Source: Candidatus Reidiella endopervernicosa | Lineage (GTDB): Bacteria > Pseudomonadota > Gammaproteobacteria > GCF-013343005 | Direction of reading: 5' to 3' | Length of the DNA: 64,000 nucleotides | Assembly (NCBI RefSeq): GCF_013343005.1 | Contig: NZ_CP054491.1 | Coordinates: forward strand, 62,001-126,000 | Shown here: positions 35,664 to 44,793 of the stretch, in pieces | Numbering within the stretch: position 1 is the stretch's first letter | Layout of the letters: each line of letters starts with the position of its first letter | Program-made: the position numbers and the translations under genes | Notes under the pieces: generated by a model | What the model saw: only the letters and a program-made list of their open reading frames with translations | The model's database searches: none | What the model was told of the DNA's origin: nothing

Positions 35664-36560
35664 TTAGAGCGTCTCTTTTTCCGCCTGCTCCTGCTTGGCG
35701 CGATGGATCTCAGCCTCAGCCTCGCGACGCAGCTCCCAGGTCTCTTTACGCTCTTCAGTTCGCTTGTCAGCAGCACCCTCTTTAAGCGGAATACTCTGCT
35801 CGCCAAACAGCACCTGCGCGAGGAACTTGAAGCCGAAGTGCATCAACGCAACATCATCCTCGTTGAGTCTCTTCATCTCTTCGTCACTGATATCAAACAT
35901 AGTCGTAAACGAAGGCGCATTAACAAACTCACGGAATTTATCGTGGTTGTAACAGGCCATAAAGAAGAGCGAAAGGCTCTGTGGCGAAGGCTTTCCGATA
36001 GTTGGACCGGAAGAGAGCTTCTTCAACAGCAGCTGACGCCATGGGCGCGCCTCCTCATCAAAGACCTCAACACCCTGATCCTTGCGGTAGTCACCAATAG
36101 TGATCTTGCGATCCTCTCTGTGACCATGGCAGTGCTCCTCTTCAACCAGCACATAACCCGTACGGTCGGTGTACTCCTTCTCGTTACGCTTGGAGAGCAG
36201 ACCAACCGGGTAGTAACGACAACTGGTGGGGCGATCTTCGTAGACGGTACAACCATCAACCTCGTCCATAAAGAGACAGACCGGTGCATCTTCCTGAGTG
36301 CGCATCTTGATACCGGGAACGCCGTGGCGATCAAACTCGAACGGTGCGGTATATTTCTTCAGAAACTCCTCAGAGCTCATGCCGAGTCGATTCTTTAGAC
36401 GCACGATATCGTAGGGAGTCAGGGTGATATCGATCTGGCGGCAACAGGCATTCCAGCAATCAACACCCTTGTGGCATCTGAAACTTATTTCAGAATCAGG
36501 GCTGTATTCAACCGGAGCAACCGGGCTTGTATCAAATGGGGAATCTTCGATGAGACTCAT
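35664..36560 (-). CDS. YkgJ-type Cys-cluster (zinc/iron-chelating) protein
   Basis: A 298-residue protein (from ATG 36560; the frame is open to 36635, but MSLIEDSPF is the likely start). It has the YkgJ/FliB-type cysteine cluster: FRCHKGVDCWNACCRQIDIT near 28, then APVCLFM, DGCTVYEDRPTSCRYYPVG near 100, and EEHCHGH. The family is predicted to bind zinc or an iron-sulfur cluster, and its role is unsettled. The C-terminal 40 residues are a charged helix. It lies downstream of aprBA on the same strand but behind the apr terminator, so it probably has its own promoter in the 340 bp gap. Confidence 0.8.
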   Translation of the reverse strand: MSLIEDSPFDTSPVAPVEYSPDSEISFRCHKGVDCWNACCRQIDITLTPYDIVRLKNRLGMSSEEFLKKYTAPFEFDRHGVPGIKMRTQEDAPVCLFMDEVDGCTVYEDRPTSCRYYPVGLLSKRNEKEYTDRTGYVLVEEEHCHGHREDRKITIGDYRKDQGVEVFDEEARPWRQLLLKKLSSGPTIGKPSPQSLSLFFMACYNHDKFREFVNAPSFTTMFDISDEEMKRLNEDDVALMHFGFKFLAQVLFGEQSIPLKEGAADKRTEERKETWELRREAEAEIHRAKQEQAEKETL

Positions 36561-36898
36561 AACTAGACCTCGAACAACTTGCGGAAATTCTATTAATACT
36601 CTTTTCGTCTGATAGCGGCGTTGTGCGGTACGCACTTCCTCGCCTGTCGAACTGATATGCCTCAGTCGCTGCGCTTCGTACGCCTTACTCTCAAACGAAA
36701 ATCCTAATTACTAGCGATTTCCTTTAAACAAATGGCCGACCAGAAAGGTCCACCATGGAACGGAATCTGTGATTATAACCCCTCGGAGGGTCATAACTCT
36801 ATGTTTCTATAACCCTTTCTTTTTAAAGGCATAGAAATAAAAAATCCGGGCACCTTTCGGTACCCGGACTTTTTCGTCATTTGCGACTCAAGTAATGC
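36561..36898. other. Gap between aprA and the YkgJ-type gene
   Basis: These 338 bases hold the apr terminator at 36838-36874 and no supported gene. A weaker inverted repeat lies near 36773-36795 (TATAACCC / GGGTCATA). No promoter could be fixed by eye. Confidence 0.35.
36838..36874 (-). terminator. Rho-independent terminator of aprBA
   Basis: TCCGGGCACC and GGTACCCGGA pair around TTTC with one mismatch. The minus strand continues into a T run (A run at 36838-36844), about 25 bases after the aprA stop. A T run on the plus side too means it could work in both directions. Confidence 0.88.
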
Positions 36899-38878
36899 TT
36901 ACTTGAACAGCTTAGACTTATCTACGAGATCAACGTGAGCGCGCTTGAAGCAGGTCCACTTACCAGTCTCTTTGTCATAGATAGAGTTAACGAAGCAGTG
37001 CCAGTTCTCTTCGTCGACAAAGTTCTTGTCTGCACGATAGTAGAAACCAGGGTAACGAGACTCCTGACGGAACTCGATGTGCTTCAGGTGAGCTTCTGCA
37101 GTCAGGATGCGGTGATAGTTCTCCCAAGCACGTAGCAGCTCGTGCAGGTCCTTAGCACGCAGCTTCTCAGAGTCTTCCTTCAGCATGTCCAGCTTCTCAC
37201 CAGCAACCTTCATCATGTGCTCGTTGGTGGTGTAGTAGGTAGCAACACCAGCAACGTACTCATCCATGATCTTCTGCAGACGGAACTGCAGCATCTTAGG
37301 AGTGATGTAGTTAGGGTTAACGTCGATAGCGGTTGAGTAATCCTTGTGCTCAAGGAAGGTCTTAACCGGACGCAGAATCTCATTCACCAGATCCTCAGTA
37401 GAGGTGTCCAGCTCAGGAGTGAAGTCTGCATTGTCCAGGCAGTACTTGACCATTGCCTTGGCTGCCATACGGCCCTCGGCGTGTGAGCCAGAGGAGAACT
37501 TATGACCAGATGCGCCAACGCCGTCACCTGCGGTGAACAGACCCTTAACGGTGGTCATTCCACGGTAGCCCCAGTTCCAGCCTGAAGGCAGGTGGTCAGG
37601 AACGCCAGCCTCGGTCTCGTCGGTAGGCGCGCCTACGTCGGTAGGACCAGAGGTCCAGATGCCGCAGCAACCAGAGTGTGAACCGAGGAGGTAGGGTTCG
37701 GTAGGCATCAGCTCTGAGTTCTTCTTCTCAGGCTCGATGTTCTCACCAACCCAGATACCACACTGGCCAACACACATGTCGAGGAAGTCTTCCCATGCCT
37801 CTGCCTCAAGGTGCTTAACCTCACGAGGAGAGAGAGTCTCACGCAGGTTGCCCAGCGCGGTGACGGTGTCCATCCAGATAGGACCACGGCCTTCCTTCAT
37901 CTCCTTGAGCATAAGGTGATTACGCAGACATGAAGCAGGAACAGCAGCCTGACCGTAAGGAGGATAGTCGTCGAGCATCTCCTTGTTGCGGGTCATGTAG
38001 GTCTCGCCGATAGCGTTGGTAGCCTGTGACTTAAACAGCAGGAACCATGCGCCAACAGGACCGTAACCGTCCTTAAAGCGGGTCGGTACGAAGCGGTTCT
38101 CCATCAGGGTCAGCTCAGCGCCTGCCTCAGCAGCCATTGAGTAGGTAGAACCAGCGTTCCATACAGGGTACCAGGCACGACCGGTGCCCTCACCAACTGA
38201 ACGTGGGCGGAAGATGTTTACACAACCACCAGCGGCCAGCAGGATAGCCTTTGCCTTGAAGACGTATACCTTGTGCTCACGTACGGAGAAGCCAGCAGCG
38301 CCAGCGATACGGCTAGGATCGTTCTTGTCGTTAATCAGCTTAACGATGAAGACACGCTCCTGAATGCGGTCCATACCGAGTGCCTTCTTAGCAGCCTCAG
38401 CAACGATCCACTTGTATGACTCACCGTTGATCATGATCTGCCACTTACCAGAACGTACTGGCTTGCCGCCGTCCTTAAGTGAAGTCATACCCTTAGAACC
38501 GTCATGACGCTCACCGTTCTCGTCGGTCTTCCAGATTGGCAGACCCCACTCTTCGAACAGGTGAACCGACTCATCAACGTGACGACCGAGGTCGTACGCG
38601 AGGTCATCACGGGTGATACCCATCAGATCGTTAGAGACCATGCGAGCGTAGTCCGCAGGATCCTGCTCAGAACCGATGTAGGTGTTGATTGCTGAAAGAC
38701 CCTGTGCAACCGCGCCAGAGCGGTCCATAGCTGCCTTATCGACCAGCTTGATGTTCAGGTTAGTGCCTTCAGCCCACTTCATGATTTCGTAAGCGGCGCC
38801 ACAGTTAGCCATACCGCCACCAATCATTAGGACGTCTACTGTTTCTTCAACGACCTCAGGATTTCCAAATTCTGCCAT
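36899..38878 (-). CDS. aprA: Adenylylsulfate (APS) reductase, alpha subunit
   Basis: AprA is the FAD-containing catalytic subunit that interconverts sulfite plus AMP and APS in the cytoplasm; in a sulfur oxidiser it runs toward APS. The 659-residue product has the FAD fold VLMIGGGMANCGAAYEI near residue 18, VDKAAMDRSGAVAQGLSAIN, an active-site region ENRFVPTRFKDGYGPVGAWF, and the HSGCCGIWTSGP and GVGASGHKFSSGSHAEGR segments diagnostic of AprA. It follows aprB by 35 bp with a GAGGAA ribosome site. Electron acceptor is probably QmoAB-HdrCB encoded 9 kb away. Confidence 0.97.
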   Translation of the reverse strand: MAEFGNPEVVEETVDVLMIGGGMANCGAAYEIMKWAEGTNLNIKLVDKAAMDRSGAVAQGLSAINTYIGSEQDPADYARMVSNDLMGITRDDLAYDLGRHVDESVHLFEEWGLPIWKTDENGERHDGSKGMTSLKDGGKPVRSGKWQIMINGESYKWIVAEAAKKALGMDRIQERVFIVKLINDKNDPSRIAGAAGFSVREHKVYVFKAKAILLAAGGCVNIFRPRSVGEGTGRAWYPVWNAGSTYSMAAEAGAELTLMENRFVPTRFKDGYGPVGAWFLLFKSQATNAIGETYMTRNKEMLDDYPPYGQAAVPASCLRNHLMLKEMKEGRGPIWMDTVTALGNLRETLSPREVKHLEAEAWEDFLDMCVGQCGIWVGENIEPEKKNSELMPTEPYLLGSHSGCCGIWTSGPTDVGAPTDETEAGVPDHLPSGWNWGYRGMTTVKGLFTAGDGVGASGHKFSSGSHAEGRMAAKAMVKYCLDNADFTPELDTSTEDLVNEILRPVKTFLEHKDYSTAIDVNPNYITPKMLQFRLQKIMDEYVAGVATYYTTNEHMMKVAGEKLDMLKEDSEKLRAKDLHELLRAWENYHRILTAEAHLKHIEFRQESRYPGFYYRADKNFVDEENWHCFVNSIYDKETGKWTCFKRAHVDLVDKSKLFK

Positions 38879-38913
38879 TTCTAAATTCCTCTTGTAGATT
38901 TGTTCGACGCGGC

Positions 38914-39387
38914 TTACTTACAGATCAGCTCGCTGGGATCGCCAGCGCGGTAGCCATTCTGCTCGTTGTGATTGAAGAAGCCGGGCTCTTCGATCTTAGA
39001 CATGTCAGCGTCAGCCTTGCCGCCGTAAGGATCGATAGAACCTTCAGGGGTCGTACGGATCGGGAACTTAAAGCGCTTCATGGTGCCGTTACGGAACTTG
39101 ATGGTCCACATAATGGAATCAGAACCACGCAGTGGCTGTACTGAACCACCAAGAGGAACAACGTCAGCGTAGTGACGAGCTTCGATTGCCTGCTGTGGGC
39201 AAATCTTAACGCAGGAGTAGCACTCCCAGCACTGCTCAGGTTCCTGATTGAAAGACTTCATTGCGTGGCCGGTTTCAGAACCGTCCATATCGAGTTTCAT
39301 CAGGTTGTGCGGGCAGATGTACATGCAAGCGGTCTTATCCTGACCCTTGCAGCCATCGCATTTATCGGTACGTACGAATGTAGGCAT
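38914..39387 (-). CDS. aprB: Adenylylsulfate (APS) reductase, beta subunit
   Basis: A 157-residue iron-sulfur protein with two [4Fe-4S] motifs: CDGCKGQDKTACMYICP (~residues 10-26, with the long second spacing typical of AprB) and CWECYSCVKICPQ (~53-65). The C-terminal half has the beta-sheet region and tail that clamps AprA. It carries electrons between the AprA flavin and the Qmo complex. It is the first gene of aprBA, with a CGGAGAATA ribosome site. It lies divergent from soeABC across a 483 bp spacer. Confidence 0.97.
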   Translation of the reverse strand: MPTFVRTDKCDGCKGQDKTACMYICPHNLMKLDMDGSETGHAMKSFNQEPEQCWECYSCVKICPQQAIEARHYADVVPLGGSVQPLRGSDSIMWTIKFRNGTMKRFKFPIRTTPEGSIDPYGGKADADMSKIEEPGFFNHNEQNGYRAGDPSELICK

Positions 39388-39870
39388 GTTTTATTCTCCG
39401 TTGAACTGCAGTTTTATACACCCATCTAACAGGCGGCCCCGAAAGATGGACTCTAGAGTCTTATAAAGACTTAAATTCTTGTGTGACCAATCACTGCTTC
39501 TGATCGCACCGCTGTGGCCATAACTTCAACCTTCAGCGCATCACCAAGCTGTTCAAGTTGCTGTCTGTCGTAAGGCGTAGACGCAATGACCCGGCTTGTG
39601 GAGGGTGTCTACCATAATGATTCAGGGGGGGAAATCCAAACAGTATTATCTTTAGCTGCCATAAGGCGGCTTTATTCTTACTCCTTTATATATGGAAGGG
39701 CGATAACTCCTTATTACCAAATGTATTTCTCGGTCCAGCCGTATACCCCATATGGGATATACGCATATTAGTATATTGTGATATTTTACAGCGATCATCA
39801 TCTGTGGGGCGAACTATTCACAGCGATGCGTTATTTTCCTAGCAACAACTCAGGCAATCGAGACTCCCCT
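39388..39870. other. Divergent promoter region between aprBA and soeABC
   Basis: A 483 bp stretch with no supported gene. The right half is very AT-rich and contains the inverted repeat at 39741-39762. A frame open from 39778 into soeA is counted as leader, because the conserved SoeA sequence starts after 39871. No -35/-10 pair could be fixed. Confidence 0.45.
39741..39762. promoter_or_regulatory. 22 bp inverted repeat, candidate operator upstream of soeA
   Basis: The two 11-base arms GTATACCCCAT and ATGGGATATAC mirror each other with one mismatched pair, centred on CATATG. It lies about 110-130 bases before the soeA start in the aprBA-soeABC divergent region. The length and symmetry fit a dimeric regulator site. 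No regulator can be named. Confidence 0.45.
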
Positions 39871-42771
39871 ATGTCATCAACCACTCAGCAAGCTGTGGCC
39901 GAAGGCCGTACTGAGGTTAAAAACACCACCTGCTACATGTGCGCCTGTCGCTGCGGTATCCGTGTCCATCTGCGCGATGGACAGGTTCGTTACATCCAGG
40001 GCAATCCTGACCATCCTCTTAATAAGGGTGTGATCTGCGCCAAGGGTTCATCAGGCATCATGAAGCAGTACTCTCCAGCACGCCTGACCAAGCCACTTAA
40101 ACGCAAGGCGGGCTCTGAACGCGGAGCGGGGGAGTTTGAAGAGATCAGCTGGGAAGAGGCCTTTAGCACCCTAGAAGAGCGCCTCGGCGATATCCGCGCC
40201 ACCGACCCGAAGAAGTTTGCGCTATTTACCGGCCGCGACCAGATGCAGGCGCTCACTGGTCTATTCGCCAAGAACTTCGGTACTCCAAACTACGCCGCAC
40301 ACGGCGGTTTCTGCTCGGTCAACATGGCCGCTGGCATGATCTATACCATCGGCGGCTCCTTCTGGGAGTTTGGTGGACCCGATCTGGAGCGCTCCAAACT
40401 ATTCGTGATGATCGGCACCGCCGAGGATCACCACTCCAACCCGATGAAGATTGAGCTTGCGAAGTTCAAACGTAACGGCGGCCGTTTTATCTCGATCAAC
40501 CCGGTCCGAACCGGTTACTCGGCCATCGCCGATGAGTGGATTCCGATCAAACCCGGCACCGATGGCGCACTGCTGCTGGCACTCAACCACGAGATCATCA
40601 ATCAGGGGCTCTACGATCGCGACTTCCTGATCCAGTACTCCAACTCCGCAGAGCTGGTCAACATGGATGAGAACTCGAGCGAATACGGTATGTTCGTTCG
40701 ATTTGAGGTTCCACCCGAAGAGGGCTGTTTCGATCCACAGAACAAGCTGTGGTGGGATCGTGAACTTAATAAACCGATCTCGACCCACACCCCGGGTGCC
40801 GATCCCTATCTGCGTGGCGAGTTTAAGCTCTCCGATGGCACCCCGGTCAAACCTGCCTTTGAACTGCTAGCCGAGCGTGTAGAGCAGTACACACCGGAGT
40901 GGGCCGCCGATATCACCGGCATCCCTGCCGAGACAATCCGTCGCCTCGCCCACGAGATGGGTATCACCGCCCGTGATGAGAAGATCGAGCTGCCGATTGC
41001 CTGGACCGATGTGTGGGACAACGAGCACGACACCATCACCGGCAACCCTGTCAGCTTCCACGCCATGCGCGGACTGGCAGCACACTCTAACGGCTTCCAG
41101 ACCATCCGTGCGATGTCGATCCTGATGTCGATCCTCGGCACGATCGATCGGCCCGGCGGCTTCCGTCACAAGGCGCCCTTCCCACGTCCGATCCCACCCT
41201 GCCCGAAGACCCCAACGGGTCCCGAGGCAGTTAAGCCCAACACCCCGCTTGATGGTATGCCGCTGGGCTGGCCCGCCGATCCGGACGATCTTTTTGTTGA
41301 TGATAAGGGTGAGCCGGTACGACTCGACAAGGGTTTCTCCTGGGAGCACCCACTCTCGGTACACGGCCTGATGCACAACGCCATCACCAACGCCTGGCGC
41401 GGCGACCCCTACAAGGTCGACACCCTGATGCTGTTCATGGCCAACATGGCGTGGAACTCATCGATGAATACCGATGAAGTGCGCAAGATGCTCAACGACA
41501 AGGATGAGGATGGTGAGTACAAGATCCCCTTCTTGGTGGTGGCCGACGCCTTCCAGTCTGAGACGGTTGCCTTTGCCGATCTGGTGTTGCCCGATACCAC
41601 CTACCTTGAGCGTCACGATGTGATGTCGATGCTTGATCGTCCGATTTCCGAATATGACGGACCAGTCGACTCGGTGCGTGTACCGGTAGTGCCGCCGATG
41701 GGCGACAGCAAACCGTTCCAGGAGGTGCTGATCGAACTCGGATCACGCCTCAAGCTGCCACCGTTTGTTAATGACGACGGCTCACGCAAGTATCGCGACT
41801 ACCCCGATTTTGTCACCAATTTCGAAACCGCACCCGGTTCGGGCATCGGTTTCCTCAGCGGCTGGCGCGGCCAGTCGGGTGAGAAGAGCATGAAGGGTGA
41901 GGCCAATCCGAAGCAGTGGGAGATGTACGAGAAGAACAACTGCGTCTACCACCATCATCTGCCGAAGTCCTACCAGTACATGCGTAACTGGAACCAGGGC
42001 TATCTGCAGTGGGCACAGTCACACAGCCTGACCCGCTATGACGAGCCGATCAACATCCATATCTACTCCGAGGTGTTGCAGAAGTTCCGCCTTGCTGCAC
42101 AGGGCAAGAGCCAGGGCAAACAGCCACCCGATCATCTGCGCAAACGCATCGAGACCCACTTCGATCCACTGCCGTTCTACTCGGAGCCGCTCGAGGCGCA
42201 GCTCTCGGATAAACATAAATATCCGCTTAACGCGATCACTCAGCGTCCGATGGCGATGTACCACTCGTGGGACAGCCAGAACGCCTGGCTGCGTCAGATC
42301 CACACCTACAATTTCCTCTACATCAACCCAGTGACGGCAAAATCTGCCGGTATTGAGGATGGTGGCTGGATGTGGGTCGAGTCGATGCACGGCAAGGTAC
42401 GCTGCATGGCGCGCTACAGCGAGAGCACCGAGCCGGGCACCGTCTGGACCTGGAACGCTGTCGGCAAGGCGTCTGGCGCCTGGAATCTAGACGGCAAGGC
42501 CAACGAGTCAAAGCAGGGCTTCCTGATGAATCACCTGATCAGCGAGGAGCTGCCAAGCTGCGAGGCGGGTGCCAACATTTCCAACTCCGACCCGGTCACC
42601 GGGCAGGCAGGTTGGTACGATGTGCAGGTTCGTGTCTATCCCACCGATCCAGGTGAGAAGCAGGAGACCTTCCCACAGTACGCCACCATGCCTTCCGCAC
42701 CCGGCACGCCGATGCGCCGCAAGATGCAAAACTATTTCGCCGGCCTGTTCCGCAAGGGAGAGTTCAAATGA
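39871..42771 (+). CDS. soeA: SoeA-type molybdopterin oxidoreductase (sulfite dehydrogenase catalytic subunit)
   Basis: A ~966-residue molybdenum enzyme of the DMSO-reductase family. An N-terminal [4Fe-4S] motif CYMCACRCGIRV is completed by a Cys in KGVICAKGSSG. Molybdopterin-binding segments follow (FISINPVRTGYSAIADEWIP, VLPDTTYLERHDV, and ALNAITQRP-like near the end). There is no Tat signal, so it acts in the cytoplasm, as SoeA of purple sulfur bacteria does when oxidising sulfite to sulfate. The subunit set soeA-soeB-soeC supports this over other family members. Start chosen at ATG 39871; ATG 39825 and the open frame from 39778 are alternatives with no better ribosome site. Confidence 0.88.
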   Translation: MSSTTQQAVAEGRTEVKNTTCYMCACRCGIRVHLRDGQVRYIQGNPDHPLNKGVICAKGSSGIMKQYSPARLTKPLKRKAGSERGAGEFEEISWEEAFSTLEERLGDIRATDPKKFALFTGRDQMQALTGLFAKNFGTPNYAAHGGFCSVNMAAGMIYTIGGSFWEFGGPDLERSKLFVMIGTAEDHHSNPMKIELAKFKRNGGRFISINPVRTGYSAIADEWIPIKPGTDGALLLALNHEIINQGLYDRDFLIQYSNSAELVNMDENSSEYGMFVRFEVPPEEGCFDPQNKLWWDRELNKPISTHTPGADPYLRGEFKLSDGTPVKPAFELLAERVEQYTPEWAADITGIPAETIRRLAHEMGITARDEKIELPIAWTDVWDNEHDTITGNPVSFHAMRGLAAHSNGFQTIRAMSILMSILGTIDRPGGFRHKAPFPRPIPPCPKTPTGPEAVKPNTPLDGMPLGWPADPDDLFVDDKGEPVRLDKGFSWEHPLSVHGLMHNAITNAWRGDPYKVDTLMLFMANMAWNSSMNTDEVRKMLNDKDEDGEYKIPFLVVADAFQSETVAFADLVLPDTTYLERHDVMSMLDRPISEYDGPVDSVRVPVVPPMGDSKPFQEVLIELGSRLKLPPFVNDDGSRKYRDYPDFVTNFETAPGSGIGFLSGWRGQSGEKSMKGEANPKQWEMYEKNNCVYHHHLPKSYQYMRNWNQGYLQWAQSHSLTRYDEPINIHIYSEVLQKFRLAAQGKSQGKQPPDHLRKRIETHFDPLPFYSEPLEAQLSDKHKYPLNAITQRPMAMYHSWDSQNAWLRQIHTYNFLYINPVTAKSAGIEDGGWMWVESMHGKVRCMARYSESTEPGTVWTWNAVGKASGAWNLDGKANESKQGFLMNHLISEELPSCEAGANISNSDPVTGQAGWYDVQVRVYPTDPGEKQETFPQYATMPSAPGTPMRRKMQNYFAGLFRKGEFK

Positions 42772-43493
42772 GCCAGTTAGCCCTCGTTATCGACCTGAAT
42801 GTCTGCGTCGGCTGCCACGCCTGTGTCACCAGCTGCAAACAGTGGAACACCTCCGGCGACGCCGGTCCGATGTTCGATGACAACCCTTATGATAAGGACC
42901 CGACCGGCACCTTCTTCAACCGTGTACAGACCTACGAAATCGGTCAGTTCCCACGCACCGAGACGCTGCACTTCCCGAAGAGCTGCCTCCACTGTGAGGA
43001 TGCACCCTGTGTACCGGTCTGCCCGACCGGCGCCAGCTTCAAGCGCGAGGATGACGGCATCGTACTGGTCGACTACGACAAGTGCATCGGCTGTAAATAC
43101 TGCTCCTGGGCCTGCCCCTACGGTGCGCGTGAGTTCGACAAGCACCAGAAGGTGATGAAGAAGTGCACCCTCTGTGTCGATCGTATCTACGACGAGTCAC
43201 TGCCCGAGTCGATGCGCAAGCCCGCCTGCGTGCTCGCCTGCCCAACCTCGGCACGCCTCTTCGGCGATGTACACGACCCCGACTCCGAGGTCTCGGTCAC
43301 CATTCGTGAACAGGGCGGCTACCAGCTGATGCCCGAATGGGGCACCAAGCCCTCCAACCACTACCTGCCACGGCGCAAGACCAAGATGCACATCCATGAG
43401 GATGAGCTGGTCCGTGCCGACAATCCGCTCAAGAAGGAGGACATCCGTCATGAGATCAGCGACGACGTCACCCTCGACGACTGGATGATGTAA
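42768..43493 (+). CDS. soeB: SoeB-type iron-sulfur subunit
   Basis: A 241-residue ferredoxin-like electron-transfer subunit with four [4Fe-4S] motifs in the DmsB/NrfC arrangement: CVGCHACVTSCK near 12, CLHCEDAPCVPVCPTGA near 72, CIGCKYCSWACPYGA near 104, and CTLCVDR plus CVLACPTSA near 130-150. It passes electrons from SoeA to the membrane subunit. It overlaps the soeA stop by four bases (ATGA) and is followed by soeC after 17 bp. Confidence 0.92.
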   Translation: MSQLALVIDLNVCVGCHACVTSCKQWNTSGDAGPMFDDNPYDKDPTGTFFNRVQTYEIGQFPRTETLHFPKSCLHCEDAPCVPVCPTGASFKREDDGIVLVDYDKCIGCKYCSWACPYGAREFDKHQKVMKKCTLCVDRIYDESLPESMRKPACVLACPTSARLFGDVHDPDSEVSVTIREQGGYQLMPEWGTKPSNHYLPRRKTKMHIHEDELVRADNPLKKEDIRHEISDDVTLDDWMM

Positions 43494-43510
43494 ATCAGGA
43501 GATCCGACAG

Positions 43511-44491
43511 ATGCATCCCACATTTTCAGTAATCTTCCTCACCACCCTGATCGGTGTCGGCCAGGGCCTGTTCCTGGCGATTTTCACCGAACAGAGTTAC
43601 TCAACCGTCAACCTGCTTCCGGCACAGGAGAGCAGCTTCTACGTCACCGGTAGCCTGCTCGCCCTCGCCTTCATGGTCGGCGGCCTGTTTGCCGCGGTCT
43701 TCCACCTCGGCAAACCGAGCTATTTCATCACCCGCGCCTGGCGTGGAGTCACGCAGTGGCGCACCTCCTGGCTGTCGCGTGAATTGATCGCCCTGCCGCT
43801 GGTGATGGGGCTGATGTTCCTCTACATGGTCTTCCACTACTTCGGCTGGGATGCCGACATCTTCGGTAGCGCAGAGACCAAGGGGCAGCTGACTCTGGTG
43901 ATCGGCGGCCTCGGCAGCGCTGCTGTATTTATCCTGTTTGTCGCCACCGGCATGATCTACGCCAGCCTCAAGTTCCTGCAGGAGTGGAACTGCTCGCTGA
44001 CGGTGTTCAACTACATCCTCTTCGGTGGCGCCTCCGGCTTCACCCTCGCCGCTGCCTACAGCGCCTTTGCTGCACCTGAGCTGGTCGCCTTCTACGCTAG
44101 CTGGGCGATGATCATCACCCTCGCCGCACTGGTCAGCCGCGCCATGAGCCTGTTCCGCAACGCACGTATCAAGTACAAGTCGACCCTGCAAACCGCCATC
44201 GGCGTACGCCACACCCAGATCCAGCAGAAGGCGATGGGCATGATGGGTGGCTCCTACAACACCCGCGAGTACTTCCACGGCAAGACCGCCATCTTCCTCA
44301 AGTCGATTAAGTGGATCTTCCTGGTACTGGTCTTCCCACTGCCACTGCTACTGCTCTGGCTCGGCATGGACGGCAATCCTCAGGCACTGGTACTCGCCTT
44401 CGCCATCCAGTACCTCGGCCTACTGTTTGAGCGCTGGTTCTTCTTCGCCCAGGCGAACCACCCGCAGAACCTCTACTACCAGACAGTCTAG
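43511..44491 (+). CDS. soeC: SoeC-type membrane anchor (DmsC family)
   Basis: A 326-residue polytopic protein with about eight membrane helices and the DmsC-type opening HPTFSVIFLTTLIGVGQGLF. Segments such as VFHLGKPSYFITRAWRGVTQ and SWLSRELIA are conserved in the DmsC/SoeC branch. It anchors SoeAB to the inner face of the membrane and should hand electrons to the quinone pool. A GGAGATCCG ribosome site precedes ATG 43511. It ends the operon, with a terminator 14 bases after the stop. Confidence 0.92.
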   Translation: MHPTFSVIFLTTLIGVGQGLFLAIFTEQSYSTVNLLPAQESSFYVTGSLLALAFMVGGLFAAVFHLGKPSYFITRAWRGVTQWRTSWLSRELIALPLVMGLMFLYMVFHYFGWDADIFGSAETKGQLTLVIGGLGSAAVFILFVATGMIYASLKFLQEWNCSLTVFNYILFGGASGFTLAAAYSAFAAPELVAFYASWAMIITLAALVSRAMSLFRNARIKYKSTLQTAIGVRHTQIQQKAMGMMGGSYNTREYFHGKTAIFLKSIKWIFLVLVFPLPLLLLWLGMDGNPQALVLAFAIQYLGLLFERWFFFAQANHPQNLYYQTV

Positions 44492-44504
44492 TCTGAGCAG
44501 CTCT

Positions 44505-44530
44505 AAAAAGGCGCCTTTGGGCGCCTTTTA
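44505..44530 (+). terminator. Rho-independent terminator of soeABC
   Basis: AAAAGGCGCC and GGCGCCTTTT pair around TTTG and run into a T-rich tail. It sits directly after soeC. Confidence 0.88.
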
Positions 44531-44793
44531 TTTATATAACCAACAACTTACCTATCAAAATTGGTTTCTATGACCCCATCATTTGGGCCTATTACCCAGA
44601 AAAAAGGGGGTGTTGTATAGTCGGCAGTTCTCTCGGCGGGGCTTCAGATCGATTTGATCCTGTGCACCAGATATTTCCGCGCCGCCGGGTCGACCACAAT
44701 TTAGTGCCATCGGGTATCAGCGTTCTCCACCCCATGGACATCGGTTACTGCCTCGCCCTGCGGGGTTTATATAAAAAACGAGAGGAAAGAAGC
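44531..44793. other. Leader region upstream of sat
   Basis: About 260 bases without a supported gene between the soeABC terminator and sat. A frame open from 44662 into sat exists, but the strong AGAGGAAAGAAGC ribosome site places the start at 44794, so this stretch is treated as promoter and untranslated leader. No named riboswitch was recognised. Confidence 0.4.
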
